Assembly (NCBI RefSeq): GCF_900104455.1
Contig: NZ_FNHB01000002.1
Span: 388,978 to 452,977, forward strand
Source of the DNA: Dendrosporobacter quercicolus
GTDB taxonomy: Bacteria > Bacillota > Negativicutes > DSM-1736 > Dendrosporobacteraceae
DNA: 64,000 bases
Reading direction: 5' to 3'
In this document: one piece after another, positions 56,505 to 64,000 of the stretch
How positions within the stretch are numbered: position 1 is the stretch's first letter
Layout of the letters: every line of letters starts with the position of its first letter
The notes under the pieces: model-generated
The model's input: only the letters and a program-made list of their open reading frames with translations
Databases searched by the model: none
Told to the model about the DNA's origin: nothing
Position numbers and translations under genes: made by a program

Positions 56505-56978
56505 ATGTTGAAACTGGAAAAAAAGCAAATAAAACTGATTACCCTGGCGGTTGCCGCCGTATTCATTTTAGGTACAGTAGGCGTGGCGATTGGCCAGTAC
56601 GGTACCTCCCAGGCATCGGCTGCGGCCAATACTTCCAAAGTCGGTGTGGTGAATCACCAGATGCTGGTATCGCAGCACCCGGACATGGCTAAGGCCCAGG
56701 AAGCCATGCAGGCTGAAGTTGCTCAGGCCAAAAAAGATTTTGATGAAAAATCGGCCAATATGAATGATAAAGAACAGCAGGACTATTACCTGCAGCTGCA
56801 GCAGCGTTTAAACTTAAAGCAACAGGAACTGATTGCACCGGTCTTTGACAAGGTTGACGCAGCCATCAAAGCTGTGGCTGATTCCAAAGGTCTTAGCATT
56901 GTCCTGGACAAGGGCAATGTTGTCTATGGCGGTCAGGATATTACCGATGAAGTGGTCAAGAAATTCTCAGGAAAATAA
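56505..56978 (+). CDS. OmpH/Skp family periplasmic chaperone (1)
   Basis: A 157-residue protein: N-terminal helix or signal peptide (about 8-32), then the OmpH domain (VGVVNHQMLVSQHPDMAKA, coiled coil about 70-120, and the C-terminal KGLSIVLDKGNVVYGGQDITDEVVKKF in blocks). There is no lipobox. Skp-type trimers carry unfolded outer-membrane proteins to BamA. AAGGAGA precedes ATG 56505. First of three tandem ompH genes. Confidence 0.9.
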   Translation: MLKLEKKQIKLITLAVAAVFILGTVGVAIGQYGTSQASAAANTSKVGVVNHQMLVSQHPDMAKAQEAMQAEVAQAKKDFDEKSANMNDKEQQDYYLQLQQRLNLKQQELIAPVFDKVDAAIKAVADSKGLSIVLDKGNVVYGGQDITDEVVKKFSGK

Positions 56979-57012
56979 TTTTATTAGCAGGTCAGCTAAA
57001 TAACATTTTGGC

Positions 57013-57047
57013 AGCCGAGTCAGGGGTTACCGGGCTCGGCTCTTTAT
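57013..57047 (+). terminator. weak hairpin between ompH genes
   Basis: AGCCGAG and CTCGGCT pair around a 15-base loop followed by CTTTATT; probably an attenuating or processing hairpin. Confidence 0.5.
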
Positions 57048-57063
57048 TAGAAAGGGTGGTCTG

Positions 57064-58008
57064 GTGTCCATTAAACGCACTGTTATACCACTAATGGTTT
57101 TGCTGGTATTGGTTGCAGCCACCGGCTGCTTCAACAAAACGGCCCAACAAGACACCGCAGCTCCTGCCGGTATTGGCGTTATTGACCTGAATAAGGCGGT
57201 TGAAGTCCATCCGAAATATCAGCAGCTGCTGACCTTGAAAAAAGAGCTCAATACCATTGTGGCTCAGGCCGAGGTTGAGCAGCAGCAAGCCGCCGCCAAG
57301 GCCAAACCGCAGGCCGGCGGGCTGCTGCCGCCGGACGGTGCAGCGCTGAATACGGCGCTGGAGCAGGAATTTAAAGAGAAAATGGCGGCTAAACAGGCTG
57401 AACTGCAGCAAACGCTGGCGGCGAAAGCTGGCGACTTGCATAGTAAGCTGGAAACTGAGCTGAAAGAATATAGCAGTGAGGTTGATCAAGAATATCAGCC
57501 ACAGATTTTTAATTTGCAGTTAAAACTAAAAACGGTCCAATTAAGTCAGGAAGAACTGACGGCTCTGCAGGCTGAAGTCCAGAAGCTGCAGCAAATACGC
57601 AGCGAAAAACTTGCGATCAAAGAAAAAGAACTGTCTGAGCGCATGAACGCCTCGCTGGCTCCGGAGCAGGCCGCGGCTGAGCAGCAATTAGCGGCTTATG
57701 CCAAGGAGCTTCAGGCCGAACTCGCGCAAAAGGCGGCAGCGGCGAGTGCTGAAATAGCCGCCCGCAATCAGGCTTCCCTGGATAGCCTGGCTCCGGATCC
57801 CGGTGCTGTGACTGGCCAGTTGGCGCAGCAGGCTGGCATGAAACGGCAGGAGATTCAGGTTCTGGAGGAATTTATCCTGCAGGATGTGCGTGATAAAGCC
57901 GCGAAAATTGCCGCTGAGCGTCAGCTTGACAGTGTAATCGCCAATGTCCAGGTCAATGTCAGTGCAATGGATATTACTGAGGCCGTCATTGCCGAGTTTA
58001 AGAAATAA
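57064..58008 (+). CDS. OmpH family lipoprotein, long coiled coil (2)
   Basis: A 314-residue lipoprotein with lipobox AATG-Cys22. It starts IGVIDLNKAVEVHPKYQQL like Skp, but the coiled coil (about 60-270, rich in Gln, Ala, Glu) is roughly twice the usual length, and the C-terminus has the OmpH-type LDSVIANVQVNVSAMDITEAVI. Lipidation would hold the chaperone on a membrane. The start is GTG 57064 with AAGGGTGG upstream. Confidence 0.85.
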   Translation: MSIKRTVIPLMVLLVLVAATGCFNKTAQQDTAAPAGIGVIDLNKAVEVHPKYQQLLTLKKELNTIVAQAEVEQQQAAAKAKPQAGGLLPPDGAALNTALEQEFKEKMAAKQAELQQTLAAKAGDLHSKLETELKEYSSEVDQEYQPQIFNLQLKLKTVQLSQEELTALQAEVQKLQQIRSEKLAIKEKELSERMNASLAPEQAAAEQQLAAYAKELQAELAQKAAAASAEIAARNQASLDSLAPDPGAVTGQLAQQAGMKRQEIQVLEEFILQDVRDKAAKIAAERQLDSVIANVQVNVSAMDITEAVIAEFKK

Positions 58009-58094
58009 CCGAGTCGTGCATAATATGAGGAGACTGCCTGGTGCGGTCACTTGGACGATAGTTAAATTTTGGAAATGAATTGGGGGATTGAATT

Positions 58095-58517
58095 ATGAAA
58101 CTGAGTAAAAAGCAGATTTTACTTTTCCTGGTAGCCTTTGTCGCCGTTATCTTTATCAGTGGCTGCAGCAGCAACACCCAGAATGTCGGTGTGCTTGATG
58201 TAAATAAGGTAATGTCCGACAGTCCCAAAATAAAGCAGTTTCAGGATCAGTTAAACACCAAGGGAAAAGAACTGAGCGATCAACTGGAAAAAGACAAAGC
58301 CAGCCTAAGTGCTGAGGAATTTCAAAAGCGGCAGGAAACTGCTTATGGTGAATTTTTGAAAACCAAGCAGGAGCTGGAAGGACAGATCGATTCCAGCATT
58401 AAGCAGGTTCTGGATCAGGTTGCTCAGGAGAAAAAGATGGGTGTCATTCTTTACAAAAATGGTGTAGCCCAGGGCGGAACCGATATTACTGATGAAGTCA
58501 TTCAGAAATTGCAATAG
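58095..58517 (+). CDS. OmpH family lipoprotein, short (3)
   Basis: A 140-residue OmpH protein with lipobox FISG-Cys24. VGVLDVNKVMSDSPKIKQF begins the Skp domain, and GVILYKNGVAQGGTDITDEVIQKL ends it in the same style as copy 1. GGGGGATTG precedes ATG 58095. With copies 1 and 2 the cell has one non-lipidated and two lipidated versions. Confidence 0.9.
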   Translation: MKLSKKQILLFLVAFVAVIFISGCSSNTQNVGVLDVNKVMSDSPKIKQFQDQLNTKGKELSDQLEKDKASLSAEEFQKRQETAYGEFLKTKQELEGQIDSSIKQVLDQVAQEKKMGVILYKNGVAQGGTDITDEVIQKLQ

Positions 58518-58535
58518 TTATCGGGAGGTTGTCCG

Positions 58536-59564
58536 TTGAAAAAGACACTAAAAGAAATTGCTGAGCTGGTTGACGGGACAATAAGCGGAGAAGAAAATCT
58601 GATGATCACCGGCGTGACCAATATTGAGGATGCCGGCCCCAATGATATTACTTTCGCCGTTGCGCCGCATTTGGAGAAAGCGCTGGCTTCTCGGGCCGCG
58701 GCTGTCATTATCCCGTCCAACGTCACTAAGTTTGCCAAACCAGCCATCCGGGTTGATCATCCCCGGATGGCTTTTACCAAATTGCTGGAGCTTTTTACGC
58801 CGCCGTTAACGGTAAAACGCGAAGTGCACGAGAGCGTTATAGTAGGCAATCATGTTAAGCTGGGCGAGAATGTTGCCATTTTGCCTTATGCCGTCTTGGC
58901 TGATGATGTGGTCATCGGCGACAACACGGTCATTTATCCTCATACCTATATCGGTCAGGGTGTGGTGGTCGGGTCTGACACGCTGATTCATTCCAATGTC
59001 GCTATCCGGGAATTCTGCCGGATTGGCAGCCGGGTAGTCGTGCAGAGCGGCGCAGTGATCGGCAGTGATGGCTTTGGTTTCATTACCATGCAGGGCCGCC
59101 ATCATAAGGTGCCCCAGGTAGGTAATGTGGTGATTGAGGATGACGCCGAAATTGGCGCTAATGTCACCATTGACCGGGCGACAACCGGCAGTACGATTGT
59201 AAGAGCAGGTACAAAAATTGATAATCTGGTGCATTTGGCTCATAATGTCGTGATTGGGGAGAACTGTTTTTTGGTTGCCCAAACGGGTATTGCCGGCAGT
59301 GTTCAGATTGGCAATAATGTAACCTTTGCCGGTCAATGCGGCAGCGCCGGGCATCTTCTCATTGGCGATAATTGCGTGTTTGCAGCCAAGTCTGGAATTA
59401 TCAGCGATGTTCCGGCAGGCTCTTTCTACGCCGGGTTTCCAGCCAGGCCGCACAAGGAATGGCTGCGGGGCGAAGCTGCCCTTCATAAGTTACCAGGTTT
59501 ATTAAAAAAATTCCGCGACCTGGAAAAACGCCTGGAGCAGGTAGAAGAAAAAAACAACCAATAA
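58536..59564 (+). CDS. lpxD: UDP-3-O-acylglucosamine N-acyltransferase LpxD
   Basis: A 342-residue enzyme of lipid A synthesis that adds the N-linked hydroxyacyl chain. It has an N-terminal uridine-binding domain (about 1-100), a left-handed beta-helix of hexapeptide repeats (about 105-300), a likely catalytic His near 236 in LAHNVVIGENC, and a C-terminal helix. Start is TTG 58536 after GGGAGG. It shows the organism makes LPS; lpxC, fabZ and lpxA are not in the window and may lie downstream. Confidence 0.95.
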   Translation: MKKTLKEIAELVDGTISGEENLMITGVTNIEDAGPNDITFAVAPHLEKALASRAAAVIIPSNVTKFAKPAIRVDHPRMAFTKLLELFTPPLTVKREVHESVIVGNHVKLGENVAILPYAVLADDVVIGDNTVIYPHTYIGQGVVVGSDTLIHSNVAIREFCRIGSRVVVQSGAVIGSDGFGFITMQGRHHKVPQVGNVVIEDDAEIGANVTIDRATTGSTIVRAGTKIDNLVHLAHNVVIGENCFLVAQTGIAGSVQIGNNVTFAGQCGSAGHLLIGDNCVFAAKSGIISDVPAGSFYAGFPARPHKEWLRGEAALHKLPGLLKKFRDLEKRLEQVEEKNNQ

Positions 59565-59676
59565 GAGGCAAAAAACTGCCAAGTACGCAAGGCGCACGAA
59601 AGGTTGCCCAATTCCTTTTAGCGGGGGCGCGGGCCGTTCCTTCTTTTCGTGGTTTAGGTACTCTGCGGTTCGTCAT
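59565..59676. repeat. degenerate member of the ACCACAGAGTAC repeat family
   Basis: CTGCCAAGTACGCAAGGCGC with GCACGAAA on the left and TTTCGTGGTTTAGGTACTCTG on the right (in two blocks) form a loose inverted pair around a GC-rich centre; the right arm CTCTGCGGTTCG resembles the other copies. Confidence 0.5.
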
Positions 59677-59798
59677 TTCAGTTATTTTTACACAGATATT
59701 ACCTATGCCCGCCGGCAGGATATCAGGCCAGACATGCTGAATATAACAACATTGTGCGGATTTGCGTTAGACTTACTTTTCACAGGAGGATTTTATAA

Positions 59799-60425
59799 AT
59801 GAAAAAAATTATGCTTGCTGCGGTGTGCGCGACTTTTATAGTAACCGCTCCTGTTGCCGCCGCCCCTGCAGTTAACGGTTCAACGGGGTTAATCAATACT
59901 CCTTCGGCCGACGTATTGCGTGAAGGCCAGTTTTCCCTGGGCTACTATAATCTCCACGAAGGCAATGCCGGCAGCTTTGGCATCGGCATTGCGCCAAAGC
60001 TGGAGCTTAGCGTTGCCGCTTTTGACTATGACCGCCGTTCCAATGAAACCTATCTGAATGCCAAATTCGGGGTATTGCCGGAATCGGTGATGACCCCCGG
60101 CCTGGCCATAGGGATAGAGGATATGGCAGATGAAACGGATCGTTCTTTTTATGCGGTAGCCAGCAAGGGCTTGCCCTTAGGCTTTAGAATCCACGCCGGG
60201 GTGGGAAATGGCCGCTATGACGGTTTCTTTGCCGGAATCGAGAAGGTTCTTAATCCGGTGAGCGTTGTCACCGGGAATAGCGTTTTCCCGACAACATCGC
60301 TGATTGCTGAATATGACGGACACGATATGAACTTCGGGGCCAGGCTGACCCTGGTATCAGGCCTAAAGGTTGATGCAGGCTGGCGGCACGACAAAACATA
60401 TGTTGGCGCGACCTTTACTTACTAA
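59799..60425 (+). CDS. YjbH-like outer-membrane beta-barrel protein
   Basis: A 208-residue protein with a signal peptide (1-22, ending AAA) and GSTGLINTPSADVLREGQF, the N-terminal signature of the YjbH family, followed by alternating strands that end in YVGATFTY with a C-terminal Tyr. Enterobacterial YjbH is about 700 residues and linked to exopolysaccharide; this short form would be a stand-alone barrel of roughly 10 strands. CAGGAGG precedes ATG 59799. Confidence 0.78.
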   Translation: MKKIMLAAVCATFIVTAPVAAAPAVNGSTGLINTPSADVLREGQFSLGYYNLHEGNAGSFGIGIAPKLELSVAAFDYDRRSNETYLNAKFGVLPESVMTPGLAIGIEDMADETDRSFYAVASKGLPLGFRIHAGVGNGRYDGFFAGIEKVLNPVSVVTGNSVFPTTSLIAEYDGHDMNFGARLTLVSGLKVDAGWRHDKTYVGATFTY

Positions 60426-60499
60426 ACTCCTTGCCGGTACGGTCAGATACAGTGCAGGTTGCAGAGTATTGGCTGTAAAGCGTGCAGGGGGGTAGAATC

Positions 60500-61354
60500 A
60501 TGTTATATGGGATTGCCAGATTATGCAGCGCGATTGTTTGTATACTGCCAAAGCGGATTAGAAGGCTGCTGGGCACGCTGCTGGGCGAGCTTTGCTGGCT
60601 GTTGGTGCCGGCCAAACGTAAAAGGATGGCTGTCGAAAATGTCAGGCAGGGCCTGTTGGTTTCGTCAGGCGAAGCTCGGGTTATTGTTAAACAGAGCACG
60701 GTGCGGTTTGGCCGGATGCTGCTGGAAGTGCTGGCCTTTCCGGCAATCAAGCGGGAGGTCCACCGGTATATCCACTTTATTGGCACAGACCATCTGACCG
60801 AAGCGCTTTCTTATGGCCGGGGCGTAATCCTGGCGACAGCGCACAGCGGGAACTGGGAGTTACTGGGGGCAGCCTTGGCGCTTAATCATTTTCCGCTGTG
60901 CGCTGTGGCGCAAAAGCAGACCAATGCTGGAATGGACCGACTGATCAACGATTACCGGGCGCTGGTGGGCATGCATGTCACCTATAAGAAAGGCGTACGG
61001 GAAATGATTAAAATGTTGTCGGAAGGAAAAATTATCGGTATGCTGATGGATCAGGACGCAGGCCGTGACGGCGTTTTCGTTGACTTCTTTAACCGGGAGG
61101 CCTCGACGCCGCGCGGGCCTGCTTATCTGGCCCGCTTGAAGGAAGCGCCGATTATTCCGGCGTTTATTACCGAAAACGCCGATAGCACTCATACCGTTAT
61201 TTTACAGCAACCCATCTGGCCCCGGGTGACCGGGCAGCGTGAGCAGGACATTCTGGCTACCACTCAGCAGCTGACGCACATTATTGAACGGCATATCAGA
61301 GTCCAGCCGGCCGAGTGGTTCTGGCTGCACAACCGTTGGAAAACAACGCCCTGA
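60500..61354 (+). CDS. lysophospholipid acyltransferase, LpxL/HtrB family
   Basis: A 284-residue membrane-bound acyltransferase of the late lipid A type. The catalytic HSGNWE motif (H115, E120) sits in GVILATAHSGNWELLGAAL, with later MDQDAGRDGVFVDFF and STPRGPAYLA, and a C-terminal WFWLHNRWKT typical of LpxL/LpxM. It transfers a secondary acyl chain to Kdo-lipid A. AGGGGGGT precedes ATG 60500. The exact chain and position cannot be predicted. Confidence 0.9.
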   Translation: MLYGIARLCSAIVCILPKRIRRLLGTLLGELCWLLVPAKRKRMAVENVRQGLLVSSGEARVIVKQSTVRFGRMLLEVLAFPAIKREVHRYIHFIGTDHLTEALSYGRGVILATAHSGNWELLGAALALNHFPLCAVAQKQTNAGMDRLINDYRALVGMHVTYKKGVREMIKMLSEGKIIGMLMDQDAGRDGVFVDFFNREASTPRGPAYLARLKEAPIIPAFITENADSTHTVILQQPIWPRVTGQREQDILATTQQLTHIIERHIRVQPAEWFWLHNRWKTTP

Positions 61355-61373
61355 AAATTGAACATTCCTCTCT

Positions 61374-61421
61374 AAAGAAGCGTGGCAGCATAGGGGCAAT
61401 CCCTATGCTGCACGCTTCTTT
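61374..61421 (+). terminator. long hairpin terminator after the acyltransferase gene
   Basis: AAAGAAGCGTG plus GCAGCATAGGG pair with CCCTATGCTG plus CACGCTTCTTT over about 21 base pairs with one bulged base and a five-base loop; TGTCTTTG follows. The A/T ends let it work on both strands. Confidence 0.75.
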
Positions 61422-61490
61422 GTCTTTGCTTTGCCGCCGGGACGGCTCTAAAAACAGGCGGCTTCCGAGAGCTTTGCTGCGACAGCCTTG

Positions 61491-61549
61491 TAAAAGTATA
61501 TATAAATTACTATAAAAGTATATACAAAAATACACTTATATGATATAAT
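61491..61549 (+). promoter_or_regulatory. promoter region with 22-base-spaced direct repeats
   Basis: TAAAAGTATATA occurs at 61491-61502 and again at 61513-61524, two helical turns apart. TATAAT at 61544-61549 is a perfect -10; TATACA 17 bases upstream, overlapping the second repeat, is a weak -35. The layout suggests activator or repressor binding. Confidence 0.55.
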
Positions 61550-61573
61550 AACACCTTGAGAAAAGAGGTGACA

Positions 61574-63943
61574 ATGATGAAGTACTTAGCTGACTTGAGG
61601 AAAGCAATCAGTAGAAGTGTAATTAAAAATTCTTTTAACCGGGATATTCTGGCTTTACTTGTAGTCAGCGTAATCGTTGGCTCCATTGTGGCCGGGGCAA
61701 TATCCTATGGTGCGAATGCCTACTTTTCCAAGACTCTGGCAAGTCTTGTCGGTGAGTATGGCGAGTACGACCTGTTGATTCAGGTCAGGGAAGAAAAGAA
61801 AGCGGATGCAGCACTGCAAATTCAGAAGATTATTGATGACAGTTTACAAGGCGCTCAACTGAAGGAAGGTCCGACCTTGACCGGTAAGACCAATTTCTTT
61901 ATTGCGCTGCCTGCACAATATAAAACAAAACAAGTGTATGAGGATTTAGGCCGGATCTTCGGCAGTATTCCCGGCGGGGCGAGCGCGGGCGTTATGACCG
62001 AACCGCGCCTGACCATTCGCGGTGTGCCGGACGGCGCCAAGAATATGCTGATTGAGCGTATTCTGAAGCTGGACGGCGTGCTGTTTGCTTTTAGGGACGG
62101 CGGGTCTGTTGGCGTTATTATGACGGCCTTGGATAAAACGGCAGCCGTAAATGAACAAATTAAAGCCATGCTGAATGAATATCAGGTGGTGGAAATCAGT
62201 TTTCCGGCCGGCGCTGAACCGGCCAACCCGATTCAGCTGGGCGAGGAAATCGCCGCTGATATCAAAACCAGGTATAATGTGGAATATGCGCAAAATGCAT
62301 CGGTTGACGGGCAAAATGATGATATGACTTCCATGGTTAGTACCATGATGGAATTGAAACGCTTTTTGCTCGCCTATGCTTCGCAAATTGTTATTCAGCC
62401 GTCTGAAGGCAGCCAATTGCTGAAAGGGGATGTTGTGGCCTTTCAGGGGAATGCGGCAAGCCGGCCGGCTCAGGGCGGCAGTCCGGAGCAGGGGAATATT
62501 CTGGTGGAAATTACCGGCGTGCGGACTGACGGAAGTGCGGAAGGGGTAATTACCCAGGGAGATGCCGCGCTTTTGACTGACAATCAGGGTTATAAAGTAA
62601 CCAATAACATCATTGGCGATTACGCCGGGGTTGCCAGCTCCCGCAATCCGCGGCAGCAATTAGAGTCGGCTTTAACCGGAACGGCCCAACTGGCCGAACA
62701 GATACCGGGCTTTGCCCAGGAAACGAAAAGTATGAGCCGGATTGCTTTAACTACGCTTGACAGTTATGGCAGCAGTTTAAGCGCGATTGAAGAGACCATG
62801 CTGAATATGCAGTCGGCCGGCGATGCCATTCAGGCCGCTGCCGGCGGCTTAGCCGATATGGATACCAGTGCGGTGCAAAGCCAGCTCGATACGTCGTCCC
62901 GGGCGATGGGCAATCTGCTGAATACGCTGCAGGTGGTAAAGCTGGTCAGCCCCGATGCGGCCGGCGCGATTGACAATGTTGCCGGAACGCAGCGCAGCCT
63001 GGACCGTTTAAAGGACAATCTCAATTCGCTGGAAGGGGTCGCCGTTGATGCCCGGCAGGCAAAAAGCACGATTGATGAGGTAGTCGCAAACGGCAGCGCC
63101 ACCCTGGCAGTCTTACGGTCGTTCGATATTGACGGGGCAAAAGCGAATTTGCTTGCTGCAAATGAGCGCCTGTCCAAACTGGAGGATCTTGATGCGCCGC
63201 TGATTACTGCCCAATTGCAATATCTGGCGGCGGCGGCGCCTAACCTAAAGGATGAGGATATCAACAGTTCGGTTAAACTGCTGGATAAATTTATTGACGG
63301 ACAAGTTATCCCCAGTCAGCGGATTCAGATTCTGACCAGCAGTACAATCAGTACTGAGGCGATTGCTCCTATTGTTCAGCAGCAGGTTGGTCATGCCAAC
63401 AGTTCTTTATACTCAAGCTCCTTAGGCGTAATTGAGCCTAACACCCGGGGCGAGGTATATCAATTGCTGAATGAAGTTAAGGCAATTCTGGCCGGCATGG
63501 CCGCAATGATCATTACGATCCTGTTTTTAGTATTGGATCATACGGCGGTAATGACAGTTGTCCGGCGCAGACGGTTGGCGCAACAGGGCAAAGTAAAGGT
63601 GAGCGGCTGGCGGGGCCTTGTGTCGCGGATTGCCGTTACCTTTACAGCTCCTGAGCGGCAATACGGAATGCTGGTTGGCGCGGTACTGCTGACGGCGATG
63701 TTTAAGCTGAGCGGCGGGGGAATTCCTTATCTGCCCTGGCTGGGCGTGCCGCTGATCGGTGCGCTGCTGGGCCTGATTGTCGCCAACTATGCGGAGAAGA
63801 TCAGCCCGATTTCCGGCGATGAGGTTTTGGCCGGCGAGTCCCTGGGGCTGTCCTTTGATGAAATCATGCGCGAAATTGTCGTGCCAAGCGGCCGGCCAGG
63901 CCTGCTGCAGAAGCTGAACAGCCGCAAAGTTAAGTTTAAGTGA
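61574..63943 (+). CDS. large membrane protein with extracytoplasmic coiled-coil region (unrecognised)
   Basis: A 789-residue protein, family not recognised. One N-terminal membrane helix (about 28-50), an extracytoplasmic region of about 590 residues with amphipathic heptad-like stretches (about 370-580), then three further helices (about 645-670, 708-728, 735-755) and a charged cytoplasmic tail. The plan resembles YhgE/Pip and FtsX-type proteins, but no signature is clear. GAGGTG precedes ATG 61574; a second ATG is next to it. A new gene starts 43 bases downstream with a repeat arm in between. An envelope transport or bridging role is possible. Confidence 0.75.
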   Translation: MMKYLADLRKAISRSVIKNSFNRDILALLVVSVIVGSIVAGAISYGANAYFSKTLASLVGEYGEYDLLIQVREEKKADAALQIQKIIDDSLQGAQLKEGPTLTGKTNFFIALPAQYKTKQVYEDLGRIFGSIPGGASAGVMTEPRLTIRGVPDGAKNMLIERILKLDGVLFAFRDGGSVGVIMTALDKTAAVNEQIKAMLNEYQVVEISFPAGAEPANPIQLGEEIAADIKTRYNVEYAQNASVDGQNDDMTSMVSTMMELKRFLLAYASQIVIQPSEGSQLLKGDVVAFQGNAASRPAQGGSPEQGNILVEITGVRTDGSAEGVITQGDAALLTDNQGYKVTNNIIGDYAGVASSRNPRQQLESALTGTAQLAEQIPGFAQETKSMSRIALTTLDSYGSSLSAIEETMLNMQSAGDAIQAAAGGLADMDTSAVQSQLDTSSRAMGNLLNTLQVVKLVSPDAAGAIDNVAGTQRSLDRLKDNLNSLEGVAVDARQAKSTIDEVVANGSATLAVLRSFDIDGAKANLLAANERLSKLEDLDAPLITAQLQYLAAAAPNLKDEDINSSVKLLDKFIDGQVIPSQRIQILTSSTISTEAIAPIVQQQVGHANSSLYSSSLGVIEPNTRGEVYQLLNEVKAILAGMAAMIITILFLVLDHTAVMTVVRRRRLAQQGKVKVSGWRGLVSRIAVTFTAPERQYGMLVGAVLLTAMFKLSGGGIPYLPWLGVPLIGALLGLIVANYAEKISPISGDEVLAGESLGLSFDEIMREIVVPSGRPGLLQKLNSRKVKFK

Positions 63944-63945
63944 AA

Positions 63946-63978
63946 CGAACCACAGAGTACACAGAGTTAACGGAGGGG
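63946..63978. repeat. arm of the ACCACAGAGTACACAGAG repeat family
   Basis: AACCACAGAGTACACAGAG then TTAACGGAGGGG. It resembles the left arm of the element at 15654, and its last purines serve as the ribosome-binding site of the next gene. Confidence 0.75.
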
Positions 63979-63986
63979 AGAATGGT

Positions 63987-64000
63987 TTGAAAAAAGTGAT
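63987..64000 (+). CDS. start of a gene cut by the window end
   Basis: GGAGGGGAG (63972-63980) lies 6 bases before TTG 63987, which opens a frame reading Met-Lys-Lys-Val. ATG 63982 is followed at once by a stop. Nothing can be said of its function; it may be a partner of the large membrane protein upstream. Confidence 0.5.

Noticed and set aside
59401..59676. 91-codon minus-strand frame over the end of lpxD
   Set aside because: It lies opposite lpxD and the degenerate repeat; no start signal.

Overview
The window reads as chromosome of a spore-forming diderm Firmicute (class Negativicutes, most like Sporomusaceae). The evidence is the combination of endospore genes (spoIID, a spoIIQ-like M23 gene, spoIIID, ywmB) with outer-membrane genes (bamA, tamB, lpxD, lpxL-type acyltransferase, three ompH/skp paralogues, an mlaEFD phospholipid system, tolC, flagellar L- and P-ring genes). 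Almost every gene is on the + strand; GTG and TTG starts are common. I see no tRNA, rRNA, CRISPR array, prophage or insertion sequence.

Region 1 (1-13.5 kb) is a metal and redox region. It opens with the 3' end of a DUF2318 gene, two FtsX-type permeases and a LolD-type ATPase, the arrangement seen beside FTR1/P19 iron systems. A Met/His/Cys-rich mini-protein, a DUF4418 protein, a second permease/ATPase pair, a covalent-FMN lipoprotein, a Gx transporter-family protein, a NusG-domain-II protein (opposite strand) and the flavin transferase ApbE follow. Then comes feoA-feoB with a Cys-rich FeoB partner, preceded by a consensus promoter and a Fur-box-like palindrome, followed by an overlapping diguanylate cyclase / HD-GYP pair. 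A plausible reading is surface flavin chemistry that handles iron, feeding Fe(II) uptake.

Region 2 (13.8-24.5 kb) holds a tandem MazG-like protein, tagO/wecA, UDP-GlcNAc 2-epimerase and the complete ATP synthase operon atpZ-I-B-E-F-H-A-G-D-C closed by a terminator. Region 3 (24.6-34.2 kb) is the classic Firmicute ywmB-murA-spoIID-spoIIQ order, a macA/macB-type exporter, then spoIIID-mbl. Region 4 (34.2-42.7 kb) keeps the Bacillus-like mbl-flgF-flgG order but extends it with flgA, flgH, flgI and a flgJ rod-binding gene, i.e. the ring genes a diderm needs; it continues with an AMIN/phosphodiester-glycosidase protein, a lipoyl-like mini-protein and an S55 (SpoIVB-type) peptidase.

Region 5 (42.7-64 kb) is an outer-membrane biogenesis cluster: mlaE-mlaF-mlaD (MlaD fused to a predicted beta-barrel), tolC, tamB, a sigma-70 family factor, a single-pass Pro-rich membrane protein, bamA, an unrecognised exported protein with a strand-rich tail and an apparent ATT start, three ompH genes, lpxD, a YjbH-like barrel, an lpxL-type acyltransferase, and a large unrecognised membrane protein. 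The most novel material is here: the embedded sigma factor and its membrane neighbour, the MCE-barrel fusion, and the two large unknown envelope proteins.

Several intergenic gaps carry short repeats: an ACCACAGAGTACACAGAG-type inverted repeat family, a 36-37 bp sequence present in two distant gaps, a recurring GGTACTAG motif, and a 518 bp hairpin-rich gap upstream of murA.
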